Assembly: GCF_041260155.1 (NCBI RefSeq)
Contig: NC_091947.1
Coordinates: 31,584,528-31,648,527 of the forward strand
Reading direction: 5' to 3'
Source of the DNA: Ptychodera flava
Taxonomy: Eukaryota; Hemichordata; Enteropneusta; Ptychoderidae
Length of the DNA: 64,000 bases
The notes below the pieces were generated by a model. The model was not told the origin of the DNA. It ran no database searches and was given only the letters and a program-made list of their open reading frames with translations. A program made the translations under genes and the position numbers. This document shows, piece by piece, positions 1-12,250 of this stretch (position 1 is its first letter; each line of letters opens with the position of its first letter).

Positions 1-471
1 TAAAAGCTTAGTCCAAAACCAGTATCCAACCATATGGTATGGTTTACTTTGGATGGGTATCATGACACGGTTTTCACGAGGATATCTGACAGGGCGAAAT
101 TTGAAAGTACAGGAGGAGAACACACGGGAGGTTGAGGGGAAGTATCGGAGAAGGTTGTCCACTCTCTTGCGTGGAAATTTGTGAGAAAATGACGTGTGCA
201 ATTGTGACGTCTGGTGCAATCTGAGAGGTGTTATAGATTTGTATTTTTACTGGGTAAAACAGTCTCTAAAACATTCGCATCGAAGATTTTTGAGAAATTG
301 ATGTGTGAAATGGTACAATCTGAGAGGTGTTTCAATCCAGTTTGCACCAAAAATTGAGCAACCTCTCTTCTTTCTCTCCACATTTTGAGCAACCCCCCTT
401 GTAGCTTTCCATTTTTTTGAGTGACCCCCTCACATTCCTCCGACTTGAGGCCGTAAATAATGACGGCTCCC
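1..471 (+). mobile_element. Truncated copy of an inverted-repeat element (same family as 18003-18808)
   Basis: This stretch matches the right two thirds of the element at 18003-18808. The two share the phrase 'tttggatgggtatcatgaca', the 'ggatatctgac' and 'gaaagtacagg' blocks, the repeated 'tgtgtgcaa...tggtgcaatctgag' module and the pyrimidine-rich 'gagcaacccccttgta' block. Both end in a terminus reading GGCTCCC, here followed by TA. The left end is cut off by the window edge. It has no coding capacity. The family is a non-autonomous DNA element by structure; the superfamily is not assigned. Confidence 0.7.
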
Positions 472-1235
472 TAATATATGACCACTTTCTAGTGTGCAAG
501 TAGGAGGTTGGGCACCATATTAAAACTACTGTAACATTTCCTTTGGTCCTCTGGCATATTCCATGTCAATGTCAGAAGGGGGCTTCTACGGTTCTGTTTC
601 CACACTGTTTTTGGCAACCTGCCTCGCGACATATCTGAGGGACTCCGTGGTTTCGTTTGACACACTCGGAGGTAAACTTCGACAGGGTGCAAAATTTCAC
701 AGAAAAATTCCGAATCGAATGGTCGACTCAAATACATGGTTCTGACGAAATACCGACCGAGGATGTTGAGCTATCATGATCCCGTTTAACACAAAGTAGG
801 AACTCATTTCGGGGACGATATCGTTATCAAGGAATGGACAACTTTGGATTTAGTCAATAGTAAAACACGTTATCACAGGAAATATGGGAAACTGAAGAGG
901 CAAAATATACTTCAATACATTTTTAAATACCTTTTGTAGTGGTAGCTTACAATATGGGTATCTGCATTGGGGCTTCATAACGTTCACAACCAGTCTGTGT
1001 TTGTCAGATAATCTAATAATACGCAGACTTATTATAACATGTCTACTTTATGATATCTTTTATATAATGTTTTTCTATATATATACCTGATAAATTATAA
1101 CAGTTATATACTTAGATATGGTCAATACTTACCTGTCTAGTTATGGGAGTTTTTAAGTTGACAGCTGGCTATTGGCAATTGTCTGAGCCATGAGCACAGG
1201 AACTTTAATAGTTATCTGGATATCATTTTTGTTTA

Positions 1236-1266
<31 letters not shown>

Positions 1267-2277
1267 CGTCGATAGAATTGACGAAAACTTGTAGTTGTTG
1301 CTTTTGTTTCAATCATATGGCTACCGTTGCAAATACATGTGAAGGAAAACCATAATAATCAGACTTCCATGGCAACATCTGTACAGTACCGGCTAAGTAT
1401 TGAGTGTACAGTGCCATGTATTTCCTATAGAATTTTATTAGCAAGTAACAACATATAAAACAAGAATAATAACCAGATTTCTCAGTTCCCGTTGCCAAGA
1501 GCGTGGGTTTTGTAACGTTGAAGGTTTGAAAGAAAATCGTTACAGAGATTGATATCGAAATTAATCAAAGATATGCCGCCGCTCTGTTCCTCAAAATATC
1601 GAAATTCCGCTTAAATCGATTTGAACAATGACAAAAGTGGAAGCACGTCATTGCCACTTCCCGTCTAGTTTAAATTTACAAACCATTATCCAGACAATCG
1701 GAAGGCTGACCTCGGATAAACCTGGATGACGTCATGCAAATAACCCGAAGGTTAATGTAATTGACAGACTGGTGCATGGTGGGAGAGAAGTAACAGAATA
1801 TGCGGGTTGTCAAACACAGTATCGACCGCCGTCTTCAGAGTATAAATAAAGAAGTGGAAAACTTGGAATGTGGTGCCTCTCCGTTGACAATCCTCGAGCA
1901 ATGTTATCTCTGTATTTGTTTGTTTGACATTCCACAGAATTTATTGGTCGCAAGATGGGGACAACGTAAAAGGAAAAATTGCTTTTATCGATATTGAAAG
2001 TGCGTGCAATTTTCAATTTAAGCATACAAGCTGACAAGTTTTGCAAGTAACACTGGCATGGCAGCAGAGGCTACTAATAATTTATCCTGTTAGGTTCAAA
2101 AATTGTTTCTGGACCTTGACATTCAGCAAATGTGATGCGACTTTCTTTTTTGTTCTTTTTTCCCTTTTTTATTCATATGAATGCTGGTTTGGCATATCAA
2201 TGCAACATTTATTATCTTTTATCACTGGCTGCATAATCAGTTTTCTTTTTAGCATTTTTGGACATGCAAACAGGGAT
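472..2277. other. Gene-poor interval with a TTG microsatellite
   Basis: No convincing coding region, RNA gene or complete mobile element was seen here. Open frames are short and lack family resemblance. The one clear simple repeat is (TTG)n at about 1237-1266. The stretch around 1560-1760 is a little richer in CpG than its surroundings but has no recognisable content. Confidence 0.5.
1237..1266 (+). repeat. (TTG)n microsatellite
   Basis: About ten tandem TTG units are directly visible. Confidence 0.95.
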
Positions 2278-2302
2278 ATTATTATTATTATTATTATTAT
2301 TG
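2278..2302 (+). repeat. (ATT)n tract, probable LINE 3' tail
   Basis: Tandem ATT units lie immediately downstream, in minus-strand sense, of the LINE coding remnant. This is where target-primed reverse transcription leaves a simple-repeat tail. Confidence 0.75.
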
Positions 2303-4195
2303 TACTTGGGCTTATTATTAAAGTTTATTTCAGACAATGTGTCCATATCAACATTACACAAACAAAAGGGACATTAAACTGAAATGATCAAAAACAAAGG
2401 GAAAAAAAAGCAGAAGAAACAGAGAGAATTATAAACACTTGCGAAAGAAAAACTTAAATTGTGTACAACTGCTTCCTCCAGAGACGGAAAATCTTACTGT
2501 GGCAATTCCAGTCTGAATTACATATAACAGAAATCAATGCGTTTGAAGATCTATCAATTCTGCATTTACAGTTGTAAATACTTTGTCGGATAACTTCCCC
2601 AAGAGACATAATATTGTTGGACACAAACATATTTGAAGCACTGCTACCAGGAGATACACCTAGGAGCCTCCTCCAAACATTGTTATACATAACTTTTAGT
2701 TTGTTCAAAACCTTTGATTTGTAGTTAAACCACAAATGGCAGCAATAAATATTTCTACAGTAAGCAGAAAACAACACTTTCTTAACATCAAGAGAACAGT
2801 GTTTACAGTGTCTCAATAGCATATTGCTCTAACACAGAAAGTACGTCTTTGTCGTTCAATATCAACATCATCAGTCTTATCACTGGTAATAACATGCCCC
2901 AAGTGAGTGTGCTGAGTAACAAATTTTACCCTGCTTCCGTTGAGCATTACACAAGGTGTACGAGAGACGGTAATCTTTCTTCCATTAAAAACCATACATT
3001 CCGTTTTTTGGAATTATAAATTATGTCATTTTCTTTACCGTAATCTTCACATACATAAAGAAGATACTGTAAACCCTTCACACTTGGACTGAGAAGTGTC
3101 ATATCATCTGCATAGCTTAAGTTATTTGCTATGACACCACCTATATTACACCCAATTCTAGTGTAGTTCACAAAGCTTCTGAATTAGATCATCAATGTAA
3201 ATGTTAAAAAGGTAAGGAGAGAGCACCCCTCCTTGCTTTACACCATTACTTACAGAGAACCAATCAGACATTGAATTTCCCCAACGAACACAAAAATGTG
3301 GTTTCTATACCAGAAATAAAGAAATCTTACAATATAGAGAGGGACCTTCCTGTCAATGAGCTTCTGCATAACTTGAAGTGATTCACGCGGTCGAATGCTT
3401 TCGATGCATCAAGAAAACAAACGAACATTGGACCCCCTTTGCTGGTATAATAATCAACTATTTCTTTGAAGGCGAATAAACTGAGGTCAGTAGAATGGTT
3501 ACGTTTGAAACCAAATTGAAGATAATGAGAGATCATATGATACTGACATCTGTTAAGAACAATATGCTCCAGCACCTTTGAAAGAATAGTAGCCAATGCT
3601 ATGGGTCGGTAGTTTGAGACGTCACTGGCCAACTTTGTTTTATCCTTAATGATAGGAACCAAAATAACATCAGTGAGACTAGAAGGCAAATAACCATGAG
3701 AAAGCATTGCGTTAAAACAATGTGCAAGTAGCGGAAGGATATTTGAGTGTGAAAACTTCAGATGCTCTGCTGTAATGTTGTCAGCTCCGCCTGATTTCTC
3801 ATTGGGTAACTGACGGATGGCTTCCAGAACTTCGGACGTTACAACGAAATGGTCAGAGGAGAAAGTAACATTGCTCAGCTTCTCCTCTATATCCCTCTTC
3901 CCGAAACAGAAGACACTGAATTCAGAATTGCACTGAAATGATTCTGCCACATTTTAGCAACATTAGCATGCCCAGATGCATCGGCCACTGTATATGCTAA
4001 ATGAGCTTTATTGCTCGAACGCTTTCTGACCTCATTCCAAAACTTATTCTGTTCATTACACTTTAAGTGATCAGCCATTTTATCTACCCTAATTCGATTT
4101 TCATTTCTCTTACAAACACGAAAAAGATACTTGAAATTAGCCCGGGATTTCCTCATCATTTCAAATAAGGGACCATGCTTAGGTTTTCCTTCAAT
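2278..4195 (-). mobile_element. Broken, 5'-truncated non-LTR retrotransposon (LINE, CR1/jockey-like reverse transcriptase)
   Basis: Read on the minus strand, the segment encodes successive pieces of a LINE reverse transcriptase. A linker region (4159-3887) comes first, then the fingers and palm with YRPIAL and the catalytic FLDASKAFDRVNH block (3950-3327), NGVKQGGVLSP and the YADD active-site box (about 3300-2950), and the C-terminal region with LGHVITSD and YCRNIYCCHLW (2995-2454). The pieces lie in different frames, with frame changes near 3900, 3320 and 2820-3000, so no full ORF2 remains. The endonuclease domain is missing. An in-frame stop near 4190 marks roughly where element similarity ends, so the copy is 5'-truncated. 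The 3' end runs into an (AAT)n tract at 2278-2301, a tail type found in several LINE clades. I cannot name the exact clade. Confidence 0.9.
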
Positions 4196-4256
4196 TTACC
4201 CAAAGCACAAACATTTTATTAAGCCTTAAGATAGCTGTACTGGTGAGTATGTAACT

Positions 4257-4278
4257 CCCCCCCCCCCAAAAAAAAAAA
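4257..4278 (+). repeat. Poly-C/poly-A low-complexity tract
   Basis: A run of C followed directly by a run of A lies between the LINE remnant and the CpG-rich stretch at 4284-4320. Confidence 0.9.
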
Positions 4279-4415
4279 GCCGTGACGCCCAGGTTCTGAA
4301 ATGACGCGCGCGATGACCAGGAACAATTTTTTGGCCTTATCCCCGACATTTATCAAATTCCGTTAACTGCAACTTTGATAGATGTTGTGTCGTTCTTTAA
4401 TCTACCCTTGCCAAG

Positions 4416-4484
4416 ATGTCTGGCAAAAAGATAAGTTTGGAAGATTACCATCACAAGGTTATTCTGAACCACGTCAGTCCACTA
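4416..4484 (+). CDS. Candidate orphan first coding exon, protein not recognised
   Basis: An ATG in acceptable context (A at -3) opens a 23-codon frame starting MSGKKISLEDYHHK. It ends in phase 0 exactly at a consensus splice donor, CTA|GTAAGT. A CpG cluster (about 4284-4320, with 'gacgcgcgcg') lies 100 bp upstream in otherwise CpG-poor DNA, as expected of a promoter. I could not link it to a later exon with confidence. The only nearby candidate is a short piece at about 5421-5444, flanked by 'tttatag' and 'gtaaga', and the join is unproven. I do not recognise the protein. It may be a real 5' exon, part of an uncaptured gene, or chance. Confidence 0.3.
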
Positions 4485-7400
4485 GTAAGTAAACATCGGA
4501 AGAAAGTGAACAGTACTGTACAGTGGGGCTTGGTTTAACACACAACTAAGGTAATCTTACAAAATCTCTTCTATATTATGAATGTATTCATAATGTAATC
4601 CGATTGTTAATTCAGGAAGAAAGTGAAAGAGAATTGCAATTTGAAAATTTTACCAGCTGAAAAATGTTTATTGATATTTTCGATGAATTGATGCACGTGT
4701 TTGTTGAAATGCACGAACTTTGTCAAAACAACTACTAAGGGAAGCGTGTTTCCTACAAGTTTTACAAGATGAATGGTTTCATTTAACAGCCCTATAGAGT
4801 ATAATTACAAGCAAAATGTTTCAAGGGAGGGGCGATGTTTGTGAAAATTCGCTAATTTGTGAACAGACATATTTTTTTAAATCGATGAGTAAAAATTTAT
4901 AAACCTTGATTATTCCATTCATCCTTGAGAAAATTTCTTGAGGATCTATGGTTGGTGTTGTCACCATTAAAAATGAAAATTGATTGAAAGAAGAAAACAG
5001 TGACTGGTAGTTGAATACACCGCTTGGAGACTGACAGGAAGGGAACACCTCAAAGTATACATTGCATCGTGAGTATAATCACGGGACCGCGGTGTAATCC
5101 AGCACCATGGGCATGGGACTATTTGTTTTCCTTTGGTCATGCTTTCAGGATTAGTGGGATTCTGATGATGTGCAAATAAAGTGTGTTGAATAGTGATCTT
5201 GGAACTCGAATGTTTCAGGGATAATGTGAATGTTATCTGTCATGATTGATATTTGCTTATCATTACATGTATTTCAGACTCTGTATTTGGGTAGTCAAAG
5301 GTAGTGATTTGTAAATTAGGTAAACTAGAAGCAATGCCAATTGCAAGACGCTGTCACTGCCAGTTGCTTGTATTCAAACCTCACGAGATAATCACTAATG
5401 TAATGGAGTCACTTTATAGGAAATGGATAGCTGTAGACAGCAAGTAAGAATTTATCTCCCACGCACCCTTTTATTCAGAGCTCATTTCAAAGAGTTTGAA
5501 TATTATCATGTATACACACCTGGTAATCACACTGATGTGTACAAAGTTTCCAGAATGTCTGATGCCAGCACTGAGCTTTGGCTTCTGTGCCCATTCAAAA
5601 CTCCTTGGATACTAGTGAAAGCTGTGGTTGGAACTGAAACAAGTATTCCACAGTTCTGATTTTCATTTCTTAAAGATGTTCGCAGTATTGAGCGAAATAC
5701 TAAATGTTTTCATTCGCTTTACCCCTCATTCTCTGATGTTATGTTGTTACTATACATTTCAAAACATTAATTGGTTGACCTTTGACATTTGATTTCAAGC
5801 ATGAAATGAAGATGTTCAATGTAATATAAATAAAGTCGAGTTTGAATGAAAGTTTTTAGGCAAATCTAGTAGATTTGGCATTCAACAAATTGTCAGTGGA
5901 ATTTTCAAGGACTTTGGGAAGTGACACAGAAACACACAGATTAAATCAAAGCGCATCTGTTACCCAAGAATCTTGGAGCATGTCTCTGAAAAAGCACCTG
6001 CTTCCTATTTCACAATTGAATTTGGTCAATGTCTGATGAGTAATGTAAACTTTGTACTCAAATTGGCTCTGAAATTGACTAGCCTCTGATGAGTCACGTC
6101 TTGGTAACGCTCTGAGGTCAAGGCGCTCAAAAATTGATCCAACGATACTGAAAACAAGACCTTCGTGTTCATATTGTCTTGTTTCTTTCACATTCATATA
6201 TACATTGTGGGCAAAAAATGTAGTTTTCATGATTTAAAAATACACTTTGGAGTTAACGTTACTGTGATTTTTCGAATCTGGTTATCCAGATTTACCAATC
6301 CAAGGAATGAGCATGGAAGCCAAATCTCAGTGCTGGCATCAGACATTCTGGAAACTTTTCACACATCAGTGAATCTTCAACCCTTCCATTATTCATAGCG
6401 TGTGTAATACCGTTGTCAAATTTCCTCTAACTAGCCTCCCTGACTGACCCTGCTAACAGAAAACCAGAAATTGTATGGAAATGCACAGTCGCAACGACGC
6501 ACACACACACCACACTGTCAATACCTATTTGAAATCAGACACAGGAGATGCACTTGCATTTTACAATTGTACATTTCTAATGTAAATAAAATTGTCAGTT
6601 ACATTGCAATACTTAATTTATGCATTTGACGTGATTAACCTTTGGAAAACAAGACGTCAACTGCAATAAGCTTCACTGAAACCAACATTATATACATAGT
6701 ACATTTATGAAAAATATCATGGCAAATAGTGTTTCAATAACTGAATTTCAATGATGAATGTAAATGAACATGAGTTGAAACCATACACAATGTTGAATTT
6801 CAGTACATACTTGTGTGCACAAATTACTCAAGTTACAAGGCAGCAATAATGGCAAAATCTCAAAACACTAATTTGAAGGATTACTGTGAGCATTTCAGTT
6901 GAAGTGCCCACAGAAAAATACGATTTATGACAAAAGTTGATGACGTCCACTTTAAGATGGATTAGCTCTAATGCAGTCTCTACCATAAAGTTAAGGTATT
7001 CAGTACCAGCTAAATCCACTCTACCATATTTCAGCTGAAACTAACACTTGAGAAATAAACACCTGCTGTACACAAATTCCAATCAATATCTTAAAGGAAT
7101 TTTTTAATCACTCTCTCTAGCTTGGAATGATTGTATTTTCTAAATATAATTTGAATCTTGTTAAACACAGAAATTTGATGAATGTGTATGCATTTTGAAG
7201 AATTAATCTTTGAAGGAATTTGCCTCGCTATGTGCCAGTGCTTTTGAAATCAGGTTCAGGTATCTGGAGCAGACAAAGAAATGAACACCAATGAAACTGA
7301 CACAAATATGACAGCCTTGCTTGAATTACATTATCTTCAAATATATTGTAGATAGAATGAACGTGAAAAGAGTAGTCTTTCTGTATTGAACTCAATAAAG

Positions 7401-10400
7401 TATTGAAATGACAGATTTTCACAGAATGGCAAAGCTAGACAGGCAAGTCATGAATCAATGGCCTAGATCCAAATGACATGAATTCAATTACAGCAAATGC
7501 GAATTTCCCACATCACTCAATTACAGAATAGGTTAAAATGATACTATTACTGTGACATGAGTGAACCGTTACTCTAGATATTTACGTAAATATCTCATCC
7601 TAATTCTACAGCAACAGAACAACACTCTAAATTAAAGACAATAGCCAATTTTCTAAGTACATCAATAGACAATTTTAGAATTTTGAACTCTTGTAGGACT
7701 TTGAAACGCGGGTGACTAAAGCTGCTTCTATCCTCACTGAACATCATTTCATTGTCTCTAAAATTATATTTTGCGGCATCTTTTATGTTAAATATTTCAA
7801 AATTACAGGGCACAACTCTTTAACCTGCTCATCCCCATTTCTCTGTACACAAGTCCAGATCCACCATTGGAAAGAATGAGGTTTGGGCCATACCATGATG
7901 GTGAATGGGTTAATCTAACTCTGAAAATGATGATCACGCTTAAAATTACTTTGATTGAATTGTGCTATAAAAATGCTATTCCCTTTACAGTATAAACTAA
8001 ATTTTTTAAAAGCTGACAATAAAATTGATTTTCCAAAAGGAAAGTATTCCTTCTACTTATATGTTTAAATTACATGGCTTTCTTATCCCTAAGCCTAAAA
8101 ATAAAATAAATACATGCTTTCAATTTTTAGTATTGACATAAAACTGTTAGACAGACTTAAACTTTTTACTTTTTGTACTAGTAGTAATAAGTAAAGATTT
8201 AAAGTCATAAAAGACATGCAATTGAAAATATGTGTAGACGAGAATAAGGTGAGTCTAAGTATCTCAAGACACTGTGGAAGCAATATCCAAGATGTCTTGC
8301 AGTGCTTAAACATTTTCAAGATTAAATAACTTTTACCAACTACTAGAATCCATTCAAGCATAGATCTGACATTAAGTCATTCATTTTGTAATCGGGTTTC
8401 AGTTGATGAAATGTCACAAATGACGTCACCGCGTATTTATTCTTAAACTCTCTCACACACAGCTACTGTATACATTGTATGTCATAAATTTCAGTAACTT
8501 GGCAATTATCTAAATATCATAGCAATACACTGACACATGGCAAATTTACAAATCACAGCTTTTACTCTGAATTTAAAAAATAAATTACTGCTTTCAAGGA
8601 AAACTTCATATGGACACAATCATATTCTGTGATATGACAGACACTTGGAACCATTTCTACGTCTCACGCTGTCTAAGATTACCCTTGAAGGATAAACATA
8701 CAGGCTATTTTCATCTGTGTGTTTAATCATTTCTTGAGGCAGTTCTAATCATATTCAACAACTCTCCAAATCATTTCACAATTTTTCTTCACAGCTGAAA
8801 GCAGTGAAGTCCGATTAGTTTCCTTTTCAAAAATGCAAACTTCATTTTTATCAGACGCAAACAGATAAGCAGAGCTCAAAAGCCAGGATTGAGTCTACTG
8901 GTTTTGCAACTATCAAGCATATTCCATTTCTGCATAAAAAAGCACACTTTTAATTCAGTATTTCAGTTTCCATCACAGTGGATTTCAAAAATAATTGCAC
9001 AGAAAGGTTTGAAATCCTACCCCGTTTCTTCATTAAATAAAATACATCATCAAAGAATAAACTTCAAATAAATAATAATTAAATAAACAATTCAAAATAA
9101 AATCTGCAAACCATATACACATACTGAAAACTGAAAAGACAAAAATTTTTCCACTGGCATTTTACAACACAAAGTTCTCCCAAATGTGATGATTTGGATG
9201 GGTATGATATAATTAACCTTTCTAAACTCTGACCTTTGGACCTTTGCACTGTAGAAAAAATGGAAAAATCAAACCAAAGTACTGATATTGAAACCTGCAT
9301 ATGAAACTCATAGTATAAACTTGAGTCAAAAGTAGTCAGTTATAATAGCAAAATATGCATTGTTAATTTCATCTGTTTTCAAATGCCATCCTCTTTAATA
9401 TACTTGTAGAGTTTAGACCTTCAAATCAAGGATTATTTCAGTAGACAGTGCCTACCCAGTACATTTCATAATCTATATGTCAGTATTGTAAATACCTATG
9501 AGTTAACAGGATGTGAAATTTACAGATATTACTTCCATCTATAATTATATCTCAACAAATTGCAACAATTATTCATTTCCTTATGAATTCATGTTGTGAG
9601 TAAATTATCCCAAGAAATCCACTTCAATAATGAAAAACTGCCAAGGTATTAATATTGATCAATTTTCAAAGTAATTTGAGCAGGCTATGAATAATTACCT
9701 GACACTGACAGCTGCTGGGACAAAACAGTGTTATCATTACCTCATATACACTTCATTACCATACAAAATCTTACTATATTTCCTGGCATGAAAACATACT
9801 CCTTAAAATCAAAAGCACCTCTTCCTTTCCTGTGTGCCAAATTTCTCTGAAATATGCCCCATTGATATTAAATTGCACCGTCTTTTAAAATGGGATGTAT
9901 TTTCATAACCTTCCACTCTCAGTAACATTATGAGCAAGTAAAATTGATTCCTAATTATTGTAAATTCAATACACCTGTTTTCTAATTGAGACTGATTGAA
10001 ATTTATGGCAGGCAATACAGAGTACTTTGAAGATGGTCAAATAAAGAAACAGCATTTAATGATAGCTTGCTGCAATGAAAATAAATCAGAAAACCTTTCT
10101 GAAAGAAATCAATCAGTCTTGAAAAACACACAGCGCTGTACTCAATGGCAAGACTAGCAATGGAAGGTGGGCTGTCACAGTGTTACAGCCTTTCTTTGGC
10201 CTCCCAATACACTGCATTTCAAACTGTACCCACACAGTAATTGTCCTGTCACTGCAACATTCAACTATGTACTGTTTAAAAAACATCAACTGTAAATTCA
10301 ACACACGGCTGGAAAAAATTGTACTATCAAATTGTAAATGCATGCACATGCTTCCAATGAAACAAATAAATGGAATACATAACCTTTGATTTCTCATCCC

Positions 10401-11326
10401 ATTGTCAATTTCCACATCAATTTCAGTTCCTCAATGTAAATTTCATGGTGACTCTAATATTCCTGTTTACCTTGCAGGCAGACGGGAATTGTAACTTAAC
10501 ATAGCAGTTGCAGTAGATTGTCTATCTGACTGCATACATATCTAGTGGAGGACATCAGTTCTGACAGGTCTAACATCATTTATTCCTGTGTTAGAGAGCT
10601 ACCTTCCATGGTATTACACATAATTTATAAAGACAACATTATCTATGTAAGGTCTTAATTCCAGCTCTGTCAATATTTCATAATTATTGTACTATCAGAT
10701 TTTAAGTATCTCCTACATACAAAATTTGGTATTCAAACCTACTGTGGTCGATGACAGTTGTTTCTCTACTGGTATAAACTAAAATCAGAAGAAGAGATCA
10801 AATTGTAAGAGCTCAAGTTGAAAGATAATACAGAGGACAGTGATCTCTGTATGCATTAGACTATGTTTCTAAAAAACATCATGATTAAAACATGTATGAG
10901 TACAATTTACAGATTTTACATTAATGACATCACCATGACGCAAAATATAATTTTGTACTTGTATATTGTTTATCAATACACAGAATAGTCCTTTATGTAG
11001 CTTGTATTTGAAAATCATCCCGGCCAGAATTTCCATATTTACTGATTTCGAGATATTTTTTATAGTTGACAGCTAACTGTAATTAGCCTGTATGTAAAAC
11101 TGAAAGCCATTCCACAGACAGAATTTAAAACTGAGCAATTGAAAATTTAGCAAGTGTCAATGTTTTAAGATGAAATACCAAATTTTGAATAACTTGGCTA
11201 ATGATGTACCCTGATACATTTAAAACTAATGTATTATTATGGTAATGACTAAACACTAGTTACATTTATGCAGCTGGATGCTAACTATACTGTTGGGTCA
11301 CACTAGGATTATCTCATGTACGGTAA
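4485..11326. other. Long AT-rich interval without a recognisable gene
   Basis: Both strands were read. The open frames are short, compositionally non-coding and without recognisable domains. Apart from the short TTAA-ended element at 7820-7913, no repeat, RNA gene or mobile element could be supported. Part of this DNA could be the 3' untranslated region of the minus-strand TRIM gene or introns of a gene starting at 4416, but nothing in the sequence proves either. Confidence 0.5.
7820..7913 (-). mobile_element. TTAA-ended 94-bp MITE, copy A
   Basis: On the minus strand it begins TTAACCCATTC, contains a GGTATGGCCCA core and ends GCAGGTTAA. It aligns along its length with the copies at 57740-57831 and 63438-63532. 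TTAA at both ends with inner CC/GG fits a TTAA-targeting transposase, as in the piggyBac or Kolobok superfamilies; the assignment is an inference. It is non-coding. Confidence 0.75.
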
Positions 11327-12250
11327 CTTCAAACACAGTCGCTCGAGAGCTATTCAGCTCTTGGACTATTCGCCCCATAGACGAGTATACAGAAGCGAGA
11401 AATACCCCAAGTCAGGAAACAGAATGGCTATAAAAACCGCGCCATGTAACATTCCGTGTCCGATTTCACTGTGAAAATTAGCAAGTTCATCTATCATGCA
11501 ACCGTCGATCGTTCCCTATCATTCTAAAAGTTCATACCTGATACTTTATCTGATTCAAAAACGCTTGTTCTGTGTGATTTTCGGCCAAATTCGACGGACA
11601 CCTCGCCAAAACCTGGGGGTGAGCAACATTCCGGTCACCTCTTGGGTACCTCCACTTTACTGACGTTGGCGCCGCCTACCCATGAGGGATGACTGGAATG
11701 TTGCTCACGCTTATGTTTTGGCCAGGTGTCTCTCGAACTCGGCTGAAAATCACAGGAAATGAGCATTTTGTAAGCAGATGAAGTATCAGGTATGAATTTT
11801 CGTGTTATTTTCGGCCCAGTTCAGAAGACACGTCGCCAAAACATAAGGCATGAACAACCTTCCAGTCACCCCTCATGGGTACGCGGCGCTAACGTCAGTA
11901 AAGTGGAGGTGCCCAACGTCCACTGTAAGGTGACCGGAATGTTGCTCACGCTTATGTTTTAGCGACGTGTCCGTCGAATTCGGCCGAAAATCACACGAAA
12001 CGAGCGTTTGTGAAGCAAATCAAGTACCAGGTATGAATTTTGAGAATGATAGGGAACGGTCGACGGTTACATGATAGATGAATTGCTACTTTTCACGGTA
12101 AAATCGAACGTCGAAGATGACATGGTGGCAAAATCCCTATACGAAATAGCCATTTCATTTCCTGACTTGGGGTATTTCTCGCTTCTGTATACTCGTCTAT
12201 GGGGCGAATAGTCCCAGAGCTGAATAGCTCTCGAGCGACTGTGCTTCAAA
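11327..12250. mobile_element. Foldback DNA element with long nested inverted repeats and a 7-bp target duplication
   Basis: The element proper is 11334-12243. Its left end (CACAGTCGCTCGAGAGC) is the reverse complement of its right end, and the match runs inward for well over 150 bp, including 'gccccatagacgagtatac'. The flanks carry a direct repeat CTTCAAA (11327-11333 and 12244-12250), a target-site duplication. The interior holds two modules that are themselves palindromes, each running from TTTTCGGCC to its inverted partner GGC(C/T)GAAAA. The phrase GAGCAACATTCC, or close variants, occurs four times in alternating orientation. There is no coding capacity: the short frame over the right arm is a shadow. 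It is non-autonomous. A 7-bp duplication fits P-type elements among others, but the superfamily is unassigned. Confidence 0.9.

Noticed and set aside
5421-5444. Possible second exon joining to the orphan exon at 4416-4484
   Set aside because: It has acceptor-like and donor-like edges and keeps the frame, but at 24 bases it could easily be chance; the join was not claimed.
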